A stretch of 64,000 bases of DNA from Epiperipatus broadwayi (GCA_028023455.1 JAQFVV010012405.1:1261677-1325676), one strand, 5' to 3'; shown: positions 22,501 through 33,815, counted from the stretch's first letter. The notes: a model not told the origin generated them from the letters alone. Program-made: numbers and translations.

Positions 22501-25177
22501 ATAGATTGATAATAAATCATAAATTAATATTATCGCAACATCAAAAAGTAGATGTGACCCCAAACAAATTAGAAGGCAGTTTTGATATTCATTATTTAAA
22601 AGCAAATACTATTCATGGTAAAAATCATATTATTCTTAAACATTAAAATTACTAATCTGGAATTTCAAATTTGCTCTTGGAAGAACAAAATTACATTAGA
22701 AGTCAATCTATTGTTTTGTTTACAATATCTTAACTATTTCTCCGATGATTAAAAGAAAACATATGCTATTATCTGCAACAGAATAATAAAACGAATGAGA
22801 AGTTTTGTAATCGTTATTGAAAAATGGAAATTCAATTGACAAAAAATTTTAAGCGTAATTTCAGTATTTAAAGTAACAAAAAACAAACCATAACTATTGC
22901 CATTTTAGGCTCTTTAGATGCACTGATAATCAGTGAATGATATCTTTTTATGTAATAATATTTCGAAGTTACAAAAAAAATGTTAACACCCCTTTTGAAT
23001 AATGATATGAGAATGGAGAAGACTCCTTTAATATTATATCCATCCTATCTATTTTTTCAAGTACGATAGATATCCAGCTTGATGAAGATAAAACATTTCT
23101 TAGTAGTAGCAAGTCTTATTGAAATATTTGGAAAAATTTTAACTATAGCGGTGATATTAGCTTCAAGATTATTGTAATTTTTTTAAAAAGTATGCACTCC
23201 CAATATTATGCCATCTGATCTTAAAATTGCTTCCATTGTTTCAATTTAAAAAAATAGAGATATAAAGACTGTACTAATTATTATGGAATACTATCATCAT
23301 CTAATAGAACAAAGTCATTTCCAATCATAGATGAGCGATGACCAGTCTTGGTATAGCTTTAGAGACTTAATTGGTCAACGCATTTTACTTGATTCAACTA
23401 ATCAGTTTTTTTTTTTTTTTGACAATGTTTGAAATTAGCTAATTTTCACCAAAGTTTTTTTCATATTACACACTTTCTACTTGATGAAGCAGAAGTTATT
23501 TTTGGGGATGGAAAATTTGAGGCATTTAATATAGAACTGGTATTAATAGGGAAAGTGATCTTTGAAATTAATATATACGCAGCTTCAAGAAACAGATATT
23601 TTGATATAGTTTTAATATGAATTATCAAAAAACAAAAACTTTATCTTCTTGCTTCCATTATGTTAATGAAAGTGATATTCTCACCAATTTAAAAGATGAT
23701 TTACTAGACATTCTTGCTTGAATGCAATCTATAAAAATTTTGTTATATTTAAGTAATGTTTACAAAACTATCATGTTATCAGTGGTGAAAAAATAAAAAA
23801 ACAATAACTTTTCGTTTCATTGATATACCTTGGCAATATGAATTAATTTAAAATATATGGTTTTATAGTTAGAAAATTGGATTTAAATATTGGAATGCAT
23901 AAAAATTCCTTTTGTATGATAATCTTCATCTAATACTTATTAATTTCATCTATGGACATCTAATACCAATACTATCAGAATCCCAGGTTATTTTTAATTG
24001 ACTAAAAGTGAAGACAGGAATAATCAAGTCTAATGGAATCATGATTTACTTGGTTTATAGTATTATTTCATTGAAAAATCAAAGAGCCTGCACTCACCTT
24101 GTTAATACTAACCATAAATATAACTATTGAACTTGTTTAGGTCATAAAACAAACTGATTTGAGTTTAAAATTTTAAGCGTTTGTACCATTATAAGCATAG
24201 TATAACGTGCACTTTCACATAAATGTTATGCAAAAGTATTTTTCCTACTAAAATAAACCAATCAGCTGAAAACAGTTAATATAGCTGTCATCTGGAGCCC
24301 ATTGATGAAATCCATGCTTTTACAAATGAAGATGGAGGAAAACATGTCTAAATATCAACTTTACACATCTATGGCTATGTGAATATACATACCTCAAAAT
24401 CCTTGAACCACCACATAATTGATATAATTTTACAAAAATCACTTGAAAACTTCAATTACTCAAGGTTTACTAACATGTTTTAAAACATTTTTATGATTCA
24501 TAAAAAAAACAATCAATATCTGCACGAATAAAGCTCGTAATTTTAATCCTAAAAATTTATTGAAAGACTAAGATTTTTATGAATAAGTAATTGTTATATG
24601 TGCCTCCAATAATATTGGATCAGCGAACATCACAACCATTGTTTATACGAGGTATTCTTTTGATCTATACCAAAGCTATCTGGTATAAGCTAGAATAATA
24701 AATACATACTATATGGGAGTATTACTAAATTTTCCTCATCTTAATCATTTGTATTCAAGAGCACTTCCATGTGGTGACTATTAAGTACTTAAGCTTACAA
24801 TAGGTTTTGAGGCACAGTGAAAATTATTGCTTCTATTATTAAATCATGACTCTGACAAAAACCTACTAGTAATTCATCAGTTAAAAAATTTTAAAAACGT
24901 GTAACACGTAATCAGTTCCAGTTATTATGCCTTTAAATGTTATATATTGTAAACTTCTAACATTTACTAAATTTGAACTATACAAAAAAATTAGAGACAA
25001 TTTAAATATTCAAAATAAAAAAGAATTATTTCTTTAATGAAAATGTGAATTTTAATTAAGGCTTAAATTATTATAAATTTTAAGTCAATTTTTAATTATT
25101 TCTTGTCCTCTGCCATCACAAATCAAAAAATAAGCTAGACAAAAATTATATTTGACAGAAAAATTTATTGTATAAAC
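19526..25177. other. Long AT-rich stretch without recognisable genes
   Basis: A slightly GC-richer patch at about 19760-19910 ('gggctgacggtcg', 'gtggcgctctgtagtgcag') may be an old SINE. Open frames of 60-70 codons at 21503-21715, 22455-22646 and 23429-23620 show no family motif and no splice context that I trust. I see nothing else in this 5.6-kb interval. Confidence 0.45.
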
Positions 25178-25260
25178 CAGGGGTGGGCAAACTTAAAAGT
25201 AGCATGATCGACTTTTATATTTATGATCTATCAGCGATCGACTTTTTTATATTTCACCAA
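25178..25260 (+). mobile_element. hAT-like terminal sequence
   Basis: CAGGGGTGGGCAAACTT at 25178-25194 has the form of the terminal inverted repeat of many hAT transposons and closely resembles the ends of the element at 35458-35913. It is followed by 'gatcgacttttatattt' and 'agcgatcgac' repeats. I could not find the opposite end or an 8-bp duplication. Weak, degenerate candidates lie near 25870-25890 ('tgcccacgaccgccc'). It is probably a decayed or truncated non-autonomous copy that may extend to about 25.9 kb. Confidence 0.45.
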
Positions 25261-26828
25261 AATGTAAGTCATAATATATGATGCTTGTTACAATTTTAGA
25301 TTGTTGCATAGGCTGTTGAAATAAAAGTTGTTATGCACCCAATTGGACCTTTAACTTTCGTTTTGTTAACTCGCTGTTGGCAGGGTAGCCATTTTAATAC
25401 TTTTTGTGCAAACTGGAAAAACGTCTTTACAAATTTCCTTTCTTTGGTAAGGCTACAGTAGCAAGACATATCAGACAAAGACATTTGTCTATACATAGTA
25501 AAGAGATATAGCTCCTCCTAGTCATCATGAAAATATTTCATTTTTGGTTTTTCAGCAATCATATTTTATCTAAAATTAAGAGATTAAAAATTTTTTTAAA
25601 TAAAATTTTGTATTATATAACAAATTCACATTCAAGCCAAAAAAAGTAGTATGTTTTAATGCAAATTTCTTAGTTGCTAAATTTTTTAGAATAAGAGCAA
25701 AACAAAATAAATAAAAACACATAGATACTAAATTGTCCTGCTGCTCAGGCGCTACCATTGATCAATTCAGTAATAGAATTTATAAATATAAAAACAAAAA
25801 GATTCGGAATTCAGGCAGCAGTAATCTGATGGCAGAAATGTCTGCCATCAATTGTCAACCTGTGCTTGAATGCCCACGACCGCCCATTTGCGATTTATTA
25901 AAGTTTACCTTTCTTACATAGTTTATGGTCACATACATATTTATGATCTTGTTTAAATACTTTGCATAGTCTAATTTTTTTCATGAATTCGATCCCAATC
26001 TTATTAACTTATTTTTTAGAGTAATTAAAAAGGTCATAAGCGTCATTTATAAATATAATACTATTTTATAATTACCAGTCTAAAAAATCATCAATGTTTC
26101 CACACAAAAGAATGACTGAATTTACTTAATTAAAATCGTAATTTACATAATGGTGCATCAAATCAATATTTTACTTTCAGACTCAAAATCTCTTTATGTA
26201 AAGCACACAATATGAAAAATGTCGAGGGATGGCGATTTCAAAAGATCTTTTTAATCCTAATTACGGTCATATGATTTTTATTGTGTAAAAACAATTTAAA
26301 AAAAAAAACCACACACACACATAACAAAAAAAATGCTAATATTTTATTTAAATTTTAGTTAGAAAAGTTTTTGATTTTGGTAATAAAGGAATTGGTTAAT
26401 GAAGAACCGCATTTGTAATGTCATTAAAATATTTTATCTCCATCGATTTTCCTTGTCTAAACGCTGTTTCCTTAGAAAAATCAGGCTAACAGTAATGTGC
26501 TTTTTTCCACACATACTTACAAAAAAACACTAACAGATCTTTAAAATAAATACAAGTTATAATAATAAAAAGCTTAAATCCAGTATTATGAAAATGTATA
26601 TATTAACTAAATGATATTTAAAAAAAAACATTGGGTAATATACACATAAATTTAGAAACTAAAATAAAATACAAACTTGATTAAGAGAACTTATTTCCGT
26701 TAAATATATATCAATTTTTATCCCATTGAAATAAGTCTTACATAGTTTATAAAATGAAGACAATAAATGAGCAGGCCTCTGCAAAAGCAAATTTAAGCTG
26801 AACCGTATCTCTCGCAAAAATAAATCTT
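25261..26828. other. Non-coding, probable decayed hAT sequence then 3' flank of SCOC
   Basis: The interval 25296-25900 is a little GC-richer and may be the interior of the hAT-like element. From 25920 to 26828 it is AT-rich with a short (CA)n at about 26309-26321. The 3' UTR of the minus-strand SCOC gene must lie just below 26829, but no unambiguous polyadenylation signal was picked out. Confidence 0.4.
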
Positions 26829-27254
26829 TCACTTTTTTATTTTACCCGGAATCCTATTCTTCTTCGTTTTCGGTGAGGTTGATTGGAATACGCTACTAGC
26901 TGCCATGAGATTCTCAATATATTGTCCAAGAACCTGATTTTCAGATCGTAGTTTTAAATTTTCTTCTTTAACGCTATCAACTCTCTGCGAAAGATCATCT
27001 AATGTATTTTGCAATTCCAAGACCTGAGAAATCAATCGAGCTTTTTCTTCTACTTCATCGGAACTTATGTCTGGATCAAAGCCGAAATCATTTCCTAGTC
27101 CATTGGTCGATTGAAGAGATTCTAAACTGCCCTGAAGAGGTGTGTCCTGGTCATCTTCAAATTCGGATAAAGACGGAGCTTCACTCTCCTGACCATCATC
27201 ATCAGCTAATGGAATATTATGAATGTCAAGATGGTTCCCATTTGTTACTGACAT
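26829..27254 (-). CDS. SCOC: Short coiled-coil protein SCOC
   Basis: This encodes a 141-residue homologue of SCOC, a small Golgi-associated coiled-coil protein that in other animals binds the GTPase ARL1 and FEZ1/UNC119-type partners and takes part in Golgi traffic and autophagy. The diagnostic block at residues 68-118 is clear: '[20 protein letters not shown]', then [20 protein letters not shown], then [17 protein letters not shown], with leucine heptads throughout. Residues 1-66 are acidic and disordered-looking ([16 protein letters not shown]). The C-terminus is basic ([13 protein letters not shown]). ATG at 27252-27254 is the first in-frame ATG and has A at -3 (aaaATGt). The frame is uninterrupted and intronless, whereas the vertebrate gene has introns. 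It is isolated, with no neighbouring gene in several kilobases. It is either a compact gene or a retrocopy that is still intact; I favour a real gene. Confidence 0.92.
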   Translation of the reverse strand: MSVTNGNHLDIHNIPLADDDGQESEAPSLSEFEDDQDTPLQGSLESLQSTNGLGNDFGFDPDISSDEVEEKARLISQVLELQNTLDDLSQRVDSVKEENLKLRSENQVLGQYIENLMAASSVFQSTSPKTKKNRIPGKIKK

Positions 27255-27391
27255 TTTTCTTTTAATTCGAATTATTTTTTGACAAATAAACAGTACACTT
27301 GTCAATTTATATTAAAGGATTCTCAAACAGTTTCTTTTCTGTAATACAATGGAGATTCCAAATATGTTTAATTTGTAACATTTAATCTTCA

Positions 27392-27419
27392 ACTTATCGG
27401 TAAAACAATGCCGATAAGT
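27392..27419. promoter_or_regulatory. Inverted pair of GATA-type sites upstream of SCOC
   Basis: ACTTATCGG (27392-27400) and CCGATAAGT (27411-27419) are perfect inverted copies separated by 10 bp, each containing CTTATC/GATAAG. They lie about 140-165 bp upstream of the SCOC start codon, in a short GC-richer patch (27392-27480) that is the likely promoter or 5' UTR. Binding by a GATA-type factor is inference only. Confidence 0.35.
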
Positions 27420-27480
27420 CAAGACGTAGTAAAGGGCAAGAAAGCACTACTAGGTGGCTCTCCAATTGCTGTTGTTACAT

Positions 27481-28001
27481 ACTCTCTCTAACGGACATCG
27501 AACAAACTAAAAAATAGGTTAACATCAAATTGAATAAATTAATAAAATGTGTATTTAACATTTTTCACCATCATCAATATAAATCCGAAATATTTGTTCA
27601 AAGATATCAATTTCTTGATCATTCTTTTTTAAAAAAATTGCTGTATTCTAATTAAAATTTTAAGATTCTATATGACTATAATTAAAATGTGTAATATATT
27701 TTTAAAAATATTAAAACAAATATAATTAATTTACATATTAATTAATTAATAAGCAGTTAAAAAAAAGTTAAAAAAAAACGGTTAATTGAAAACTTTCCTT
27801 GCTGAAGTTTAAAAAAAAAAAAATTCTTAATGCTATTCAAAAAACAGTGCTAATTAAATTTTATGGTTAAAATACAAATTTTTGAAACGCATTTTTTTTA
27901 GAATAAAGAAAATATTAATGAAGTAAATAAATATCATAAATGTGTAGTTGCATTATTATTTATAAAATAAATTCAATAGTATGAAAGTACAATGTAGCCA
28001 G
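27481..28001. other. AT-rich non-coding stretch
   Basis: Nothing recognisable was found between the SCOC upstream region and the repeat starting near 28002. Confidence 0.5.
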
Positions 28002-28375
28002 CCCACTATATGGTGACTATCATTATTAAAGAACCAAAGACACTAAAATGTATGGATGCTGAACTGAATTCAAATCTATACAAGCTAATGAACTTAATTT
28101 GAAAACATTGTATTTTCATTTTGAACTCAAAGCTTTATAGTTATCTAAAAAAGTAAAAGATGATGACTGGAGAGTTGCATTAGATCCTAAGATCCAGATG
28201 TAGTGCTCTCAGATTCAATGCTCCTTGTTGATAAAAGCCACAAATTAGAAACTAGTCTGGGGATATTGGATAAGTAGGCCCTAGATAGGGATTTTATGCA
28301 CAAACCTTCCTGCATCCATTGATTACTCTAGCTTGCACTGAGTGGCATTATTGTTCAGAGAATTTTGCCACCCAA
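28002..28375 (+). mobile_element. Hammerhead repeat, copy C (truncated)
   Basis: This is a single plus-oriented unit beginning in the middle of the family sequence ('tggtgactatcattatta', compare 'tggtggctatggttgtta' at 16665). It runs through 'accaaagacactaaaatg' and 'ttgcattagatcctaag' to the end 'gcactgagtggcattatt'. One hammerhead-like motif lies at 28222-28263. It is truncated at its left end relative to copies A and D, and no target duplication was identified. Confidence 0.75.
28222..28263 (+). ncRNA. Hammerhead motif, degenerate
   Basis: The order is TCCTTG, TTGATAA, then GAAACTAGTC and TGGGGA. The first core box and stem II are altered, so it is predicted inactive. GAAACTAGTCTGGGGA is exactly as in the other copies. 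Confidence 0.45.
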
Positions 28376-28590
28376 GGGTGAAGGGATTACAGCAAATGTA
28401 AAGGATCCACATTCAGACTTTACATGGGACTCAAGAAAAAAAAAGTAAAAGAGTAAAAAAAAAAATATTAAGGTTAATTAATTAAAATTAATTTTGTTTA
28501 ATAAATTTGATCACTATTGTTAATGCTAAGCATTGAATTGGCCGATAGTTTTAACAATTGGCTGTTGATTCTAACACACCACAAACAAAA
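28376..28590. other. Short non-coding spacer between two hammerhead repeats
   Basis: AT-rich with an A-rich tract near 28436-28467. Nothing recognisable was found. Confidence 0.5.
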
Positions 28591-28598
28591 AAATTTGT

Positions 28599-29133
28599 TA
28601 TTAAAACAGGCAAAACTCACTATACATATTGACACACACAGCAAGCTAGAGTAATCAATGCACGCCAGAAGGCTTGTGCATAAAATCCCCATCTAATGCC
28701 TACTCATCCAATATCCCCAGACTAGTTTCTGGCTTGTGTCCTTCGGCAGTGAGGAGTCTTGGATCTGAGAGCACTGCACCTAGATCTTAGGATCTAATGC
28801 AATTCTCCAGACTTCACCTTTTATCTCCACTTAACTACAAAACCACGAGTCTTAAATTGAAAACACCTTAATATTTTCAATTCAAGCCTATCGCCTTATA
28901 TAGTCATATAGATCTGAACTCAGTTCAGTACCTATAAATTTTTGTGTCTTTAATAACCATAGCCACTACTATCCTATTAGGCAGGATTGGTTTTAAGTCA
29001 ATAAACATCACATGACCACTATTACTTATGCTTGCTTATAACTGTTATTAAAACAGGCAAAACTCATTATATGTAATGCCACACACTGCAAGCTAGAGTA
29101 ATAGTGATCATGTGATGTTTATTGGCTTAAAAC
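28599..29133 (-). mobile_element. Hammerhead repeat, copy D with target duplication
   Basis: This is a minus-oriented copy about 535 bp long. Its left end 'taaaacaggcaaaactcact' matches that of copy A. Its last 30 bp ('agtgatcatgtgatgtttat' then 'tggctta') are inverted relative to the rest, as in copy A. AAATTTGT flanks it at 28591-28598 and 29134-29141 and is a candidate 8-bp target duplication, extendable with one mismatch. One hammerhead-like motif lies at 28714-28755. There is no coding capacity. Confidence 0.75.
28714..28755 (-). ncRNA. Hammerhead motif, degenerate core
   Basis: Stem I TCCTCA/TGGGGA, GAAA and ACTAGTC are intact. The first core box reads CTGCCGA, so it is predicted inactive. 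Confidence 0.5.
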
Positions 29134-29141
29134 AAATTTGT

Positions 29142-29730
29142 CTTGACTATATATACAAATATATTCTTATTCAATGTATTAGTGATATTTATTTTTGGTC
29201 ATACATATCTATAGGTCATATGATAGAATATTTTCATTATTCAGAATTATTTGTAAGCAGACTCGTAATAAATCATTTTAATAAACTTGCAAATATAAAT
29301 TTACTTATCATTTATCAATGCTCACTCATTCAGGCAGATAAAATGAGGTATGATAATTTACATGCTGTTAAAAATAGTAATACATCTATAGTATATCGAA
29401 TATGTTTATTTTTTTATTTAATTTTTCTGGTTATTTATTTTTTTCCATGAAAATACATTAGATTTTTTGTCAGTGAGAAATTTTTGGACCCCTAAAAATT
29501 AACACACCTAGACTCTTTTAATAAAAAAAATAATTGGTCCTGAATGTATCCACCGAGTATCTTGTAGGTATGGAGTAAAGATGCTACTTGATTTACAAAT
29601 TACCATTGATATATCTAAAAGTAAAATTAAGATGCAAATTTGAAGAGAAAAAAAAACTGATGGAAGAAAAATAAATTCCTATATGGCTTATGGGAAATAG
29701 ATAAACTCCATTTTCCCAAAATCTTCTTAT
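29142..29730. other. AT-rich non-coding stretch
   Basis: A 112-codon frame at 29112-29450 begins inside copy D and continues into AT-rich sequence. Its hydrophobic, Ile/Tyr/Phe-rich translation is typical of AT-rich DNA and I do not call it a gene. Confidence 0.5.
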
Positions 29731-29960
29731 GGATTTGACAGGTAATTAATCTTCTTAATATTACCAAGAATAGTGCAGATTACTTTTCAATTATGGATAT
29801 TCTGATCTTCATCAGGTATAAGCATCATGATTCAACTTTTCTGAATTTCATACATGTCTAATCTTTTTAAGATGATAAAGATGTGCACAATTTATTTTTT
29901 GAATATGGGCATTTTGAAGATCATCATCAGGCATAATCACTATGACTAGACTTTTCTTGG
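29731..29960 (-). repeat. Two-copy 115-bp repeat with CTGATGA motif
   Basis: The plus-strand words 'atcaggtataa' (29811) and 'atcaggcataa' (29926) mark two diverged units of 115 bp. On the minus strand unit one reads CCTGATGAAGATCAG and, 11 bases on, AATTGAAAAG. Unit two reads CCTGATGATGATCTT. The CTGATGA...GAAA order resembles a hammerhead, but no paired stem II is evident. Possibly another Penelope-type terminal repeat; family not established. Confidence 0.4.
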
Positions 29961-31748
29961 GATGTGCTAGTAAAGTTGAGGCTTGACAAATAAAAATTTT
30001 CAACAGCTCCAAAACAATAAGAATACTTAAATGGCTTTATTGCTCAGAGGTTCATAAAGAAATCAATGTGGGAAATGCCAAATCTGAAGTTTAACAGTCA
30101 AAGACAATACTAAGACATAAACATTTTTAATTTCTTGTGAATAATAGTTTTATTTTAATGTTCAATGTTTTGTAACCATCTTATACGGTGGCTATATTTT
30201 ATTTTTGTTTTAGTAGTCCTCAAATGATAAATTATATGTAGCTTTTTTTTTTAGTATCGCTCTTGCTTCTGGGACATTTAATATTATTATTTTCAGTTGA
30301 TGCAGCAGCTTTTAAAATGTGAAAACCCAATATTACAGAATAATATTATAACCAAACCCCTGTGTTTAAGTGAATTATAGGCTTTTCACATTTCTGTTGT
30401 CCAGAAAAAGAGTCAAAAGAAACTAGTTTTATGGAATATATAAAAATTATGCAATCACATTATTGACAAATAATGTGAAAAAAGGTGAACCTTTTTTATT
30501 TCACTTTCAATATTTCTTAACTATTATGAATGTGAAGATATCTCTTCGTTACTTTTTTTACGTGATAATAAAAGCCTTCCTCTCTTGATTGTGAGCAGCT
30601 TATAGATATATTCTGTAGTCATGAAGCATCTGCAGCAATGAACTTGAATCTCTCTCTTGTATTTTCTTTAGAATCGGTATGTTATCCATTAATTGGTTAA
30701 GTGATATACTAGTGTAATCTATAAATTAGAACATGTAAGATCTTGGGATTTGAACTCATGAGTTGATTGGTTTATGCAAGTTTTTTTTTTTTAAACCAAG
30801 TAACTTCATAATTTTCATGTGTGAATTTTCTGGATAAACAGTTGAGATTTCGTTTGTTTTTTTCTTAATTAGCAATTTTTGGTTTAGAGGAAATTCATTG
30901 AAAGAATTTTAAAACAATAACTTTTCTCTGCAAAATCATTGCAGTCTGGCTGCACCTTAGTAGGCTGGAAGTGTTCTCTTCTGTATATCCTATTTTAGTC
31001 ATTTCTTTATATAACATTTTATCATATGATAGTCATTATATCCTACATATTTTACCAATCATATATACATGCATAACTCAATTTATGTAAATAGTTTTAA
31101 ATAATTTACATATCAATAATATCACATGATTTTCAAATATACTTATTTATATCCTTCCAAGAGCAGTTCTCATCAACCATCATGTAAGCTTAAGTAATCA
31201 ATTTATGCCAGATTATGCGATAATTTTTTTGCATTAATTTGCATAAACATTATGACATATTTGCATGCCCAAGCTTACATTAATAGTTTATTATAATAAT
31301 TGCAAGAAAAATAAATCCAATATAAACATGAATAACATTCATAAGAATACTATTTTAATGTTGTAGCATTTACATATAAGCATACTTCTTATCTAGTTAT
31401 TCTATCTACTATTGAGCAATAGATTTAACATACATATATGTAATTATTAGACAAGTATGATTTGATTCTCTATAAAATTTTGAAAAATACAATGGTAAGG
31501 TCTTAAAATCAATTTATTATTGTTTTCTAGATGTGACACCATATAATCTATTATTGCATTGGATATGTAAAATAAACAATGCAAGACTTTCTAAAAAAGT
31601 GTTTTATGATGATTTTGAATATGGTTTTCATAGGACAGATATCTTATTTATTTTTTAATAATTATTTTAATGACATTCTAAACAAGCACAATGTGATTGT
31701 TTCCATTGGGAAATATGGCAGAGGTAAAAATATATTGCACACTATAAT
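29961..31748. other. AT-rich non-coding stretch
   Basis: No gene was found. A possible B-box-like word (GGGATTTGAACTC, near 30738) and a faint hammerhead-family similarity near 31185-31225 ('agcttaagtaatcaattta') are too weak to annotate separately. Confidence 0.4.
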
Positions 31749-31760
31749 TAGACATGGTAT
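31749..31760. repeat. 12-bp target-site duplication, left copy
   Basis: TAGACATGGTAT at 31749-31760 recurs exactly at 32158-32169 on the other side of copy E. Confidence 0.75.
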
Positions 31761-31902
31761 TAAACTATCAAAATATCACATGATCACTATTTCATATGCT
31801 TTACACGTGCTGTTAATAAGAGTACCAAACTCTCCCTTTGTAATCAATGGATGCAGGAATGTTTGTGCATAAAATCCCTATCTAGTGCCTACTCATCCAA
31901 GA

Positions 31903-31940
31903 TCCCCCAACTAGTTTCTAGCTTTTGGTTTCATCACTGT
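31903..31940 (-). ncRNA. Hammerhead motif, degenerate
   Basis: On the minus strand AGTGATGA is followed by GAAACTAGT and TGGGGGA. The core is altered at C3 and U4 and stem II does not pair, so it is predicted inactive. Confidence 0.4.
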
Positions 31941-32019
31941 TTTCATATTGTGCTTCTGGATTTATAGTTAACCAAATAGGTAAAAGGTCGCTGTTGGAGG
32001 GTTGCTCTCAATCAAAGGC

Positions 32020-32060
32020 TCCTCACTGATGAAAGCCACAAGCTAAAAACTGGTGTGGTC
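32020..32060 (+). ncRNA. Hammerhead motif with compensated stem II
   Basis: TCCTCA and CTGATGA are intact. Stem II reads AGC...GCT instead of GGC...GCC, a G-C to A-U change that keeps pairing. The second box is AAAA instead of GAAA (G12 lost) and stem III and stem I 3' strands are altered, so it is predicted inactive. Confidence 0.5.
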
Positions 32061-32169
32061 ATGTTGGATGAGTAGGTCCTAGATTGAGATTTTATGCACA
32101 AACTTTTCTGCTTCCATTACTTGGTGGCACTACTGTATGAAGAGTTTGGTATTATTATAGACATGGTAT

Positions 32170-32989
32170 AGACATATTTCAAAAAGGAAAGATTTTTGCT
32201 AAAGAAATTATAAAATAACATCTAGAAAAATGGACCAGCATATTCTATATGTGAATATATTTGTATTTCACAGATTGTTTTGTAGTTATTGAAAACTCAT
32301 TTCTAAAGTTGTTGTTTTTTAGTTGAAATAGTCATACTCAATTTTATCAAATGAGTGATTGCTCCTGATTTATAATAAATTATGAATAAGTAATAGTATT
32401 ATATTTAGTATGGTTTAAAACCAAATTTAAAGATTCAATAAATATTGACCTAAGAAAGTGTTATATCTTTAACTGTCTAAAACAAAAGTTCAAATGAAAA
32501 GGCAATTAAAAGATTTTTGGTAAATAAGAAAGAAGTAAAATGACTACAGAAGAGTTTTAATAATATGATTAGAATTTTTTTATTGAAAAAAGGAGGGAAA
32601 TAACATTTGTAAAAATAGACTTTATTTGGTCAGGTTTAATGCTGTCATTTTTGAGATAATGTGACTGGATGAATACAATATTCCAAAAAATAATATGGGG
32701 AGCAGATTAATGGATTAGACTTCAGTATATAGTTGAATCGGCAAGTCATTTTTGATTCAGCTATTGAGAGAAGAGTACTAGCAATTCACTGTAAAAGAGA
32801 ATAAAGATTGTTTTTAGTCTGAAGTGAGGCTAACCTCACTATTAGTTTGAAAAAATAGATTGGAAAGAAACCATGTGCTAAGCTTTAGCTAAAAGCTAAG
32901 CATCACCAAACCTCATCAATAGCATCTTTATTAAGATGATAATAAATATTGAAAATTGCTTATCAAAATTTTGAGCAACATTAATACAA
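32170..32989. other. AT-rich non-coding stretch
   Basis: The first bases are the end of the 12-bp target duplication of copy E. The later part (from about 32870) may include the 5' untranslated part of the mariner element. No gene was found. Confidence 0.45.
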
Positions 32990-33815
32990 ATTTTATGTAA
33001 AAAAATCAAAGTGTGCTATTTAAACTAAGTGCTGTAAGAGGTTCAAAAATGGGCAAGAAAATGTAATGGACAATCCAAGAAGCAGACAGCCCAAAACAAT
33101 AATGACATTAGTATTAATAAAATGTAGGATGCAATATGGTCTGACAGATGATTAAATGTGAGATTGATAGCTGAAGAATTTCTGGGAGGCTAATTTTAAA
33201 TAAAAAATTGGGCATGAGAAAGATTTCTGCAAAGTTTGTCCCTCAGATCTTGATAGATGAACAGATATAAGGTCAGTGTGATGTTGCAGCAAATCTTTCT
33301 TGAAATACATCTATTTCAGAGAGTAATTACGGGTAATGTATCTCCAGATTCACCACACCCTAAAAAGGCAGGCATGTCATGCTAACAGTTTGATCATATC
33401 ATGAGAATAGTTCCAAGAATTTATTGAACAGGGGCAAATGTTATTTAAAAGTATTTCAGAGATTGCAAGATTCTGTTCAGACAAAAAGACCTGACAATTG
33501 GATCATGTGCCAAATTATAGTGTGCTCATTGTGAAAGTTTTTTGGCAAAAAAATCAATTACACAATTAGATAATCCTGCCTATTCATCTTAGCTCCCTAT
33601 GATTTTTGGGTATTTCCAAAATTGAAAACTGCACTAAAAGGATAAAGATTTTCTACTATAAATGTTATCCGACAGAATGTGAGACAGCCACTCAACTGTA
33701 TTCCTGAAAATGAGTTCCAGGTATGCTTACAGAAATAGAAATGCCATTTTAATCAGTGTATAGATGCATGAGGTGATTACTCTAAAGGCAACAGTAGCTC
33801 TTAGTGTACACTTCT
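32990..33815 (+). pseudogene. Decayed mariner-family transposase
   Basis: Reading across frames, landmarks of mariner transposases appear in order. QENV.DNPRSRQPKT near 33050-33095 corresponds to the linker after the helix-turn-helix. DRRLNVRLIAEEFLG near 33140-33185 is followed by LGMRKISAKFVPQIL near 33205-33255, the usual LG.RK..A.WVP.LL block. APYDFWVFPKLKTALKG near 33590-33640 corresponds to the third catalytic-acid region, followed by PLNCIPENEFQVCLQK near 33690-33735 and the C-terminal CIDA.GDYS. The first catalytic acid region was not located. Frameshifts and stops are many, so it is dead. Terminal inverted repeats were not found. Confidence 0.8.

Larger units (their letters stand above)
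31761..32157. mobile_element. Hammerhead repeat, copy E: inverted pair with 12-bp target duplication
   Basis: This is a 397-bp insertion bracketed by perfect TAGACATGGTAT repeats. The left half (to about 31940) is minus-oriented and the right half (from about 31980) plus-oriented, so it is a short head-to-head pair like copy B. Shared blocks are 'tagtgcctactcatccaa' on the left and 'ttggatgagtaggtccta' on the right. Hammerhead-like motifs lie at 31903-31940 (minus) and 32020-32060 (plus). Outer ends carry 'agagtaccaaactctcc' and 'gaagagtttggtatta', a terminal inversion. This copy is more diverged from the others. Confidence 0.75.

Noticed and set aside
27002-27265. 87-codon plus-strand frame
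   Set aside because: It is antisense to SCOC with no independent support.
29112-29450. 112-codon plus-strand frame
   Set aside because: It starts within hammerhead copy D and runs into AT-rich sequence; the membrane-like composition is a base-composition artefact.
13811-32157. CRISPR array or bacterial operon structure
   Set aside because: The repeats are long, dispersed, in both orientations and degenerate, and the window is clearly eukaryotic (splice-type signals, LINEs, SCOC).
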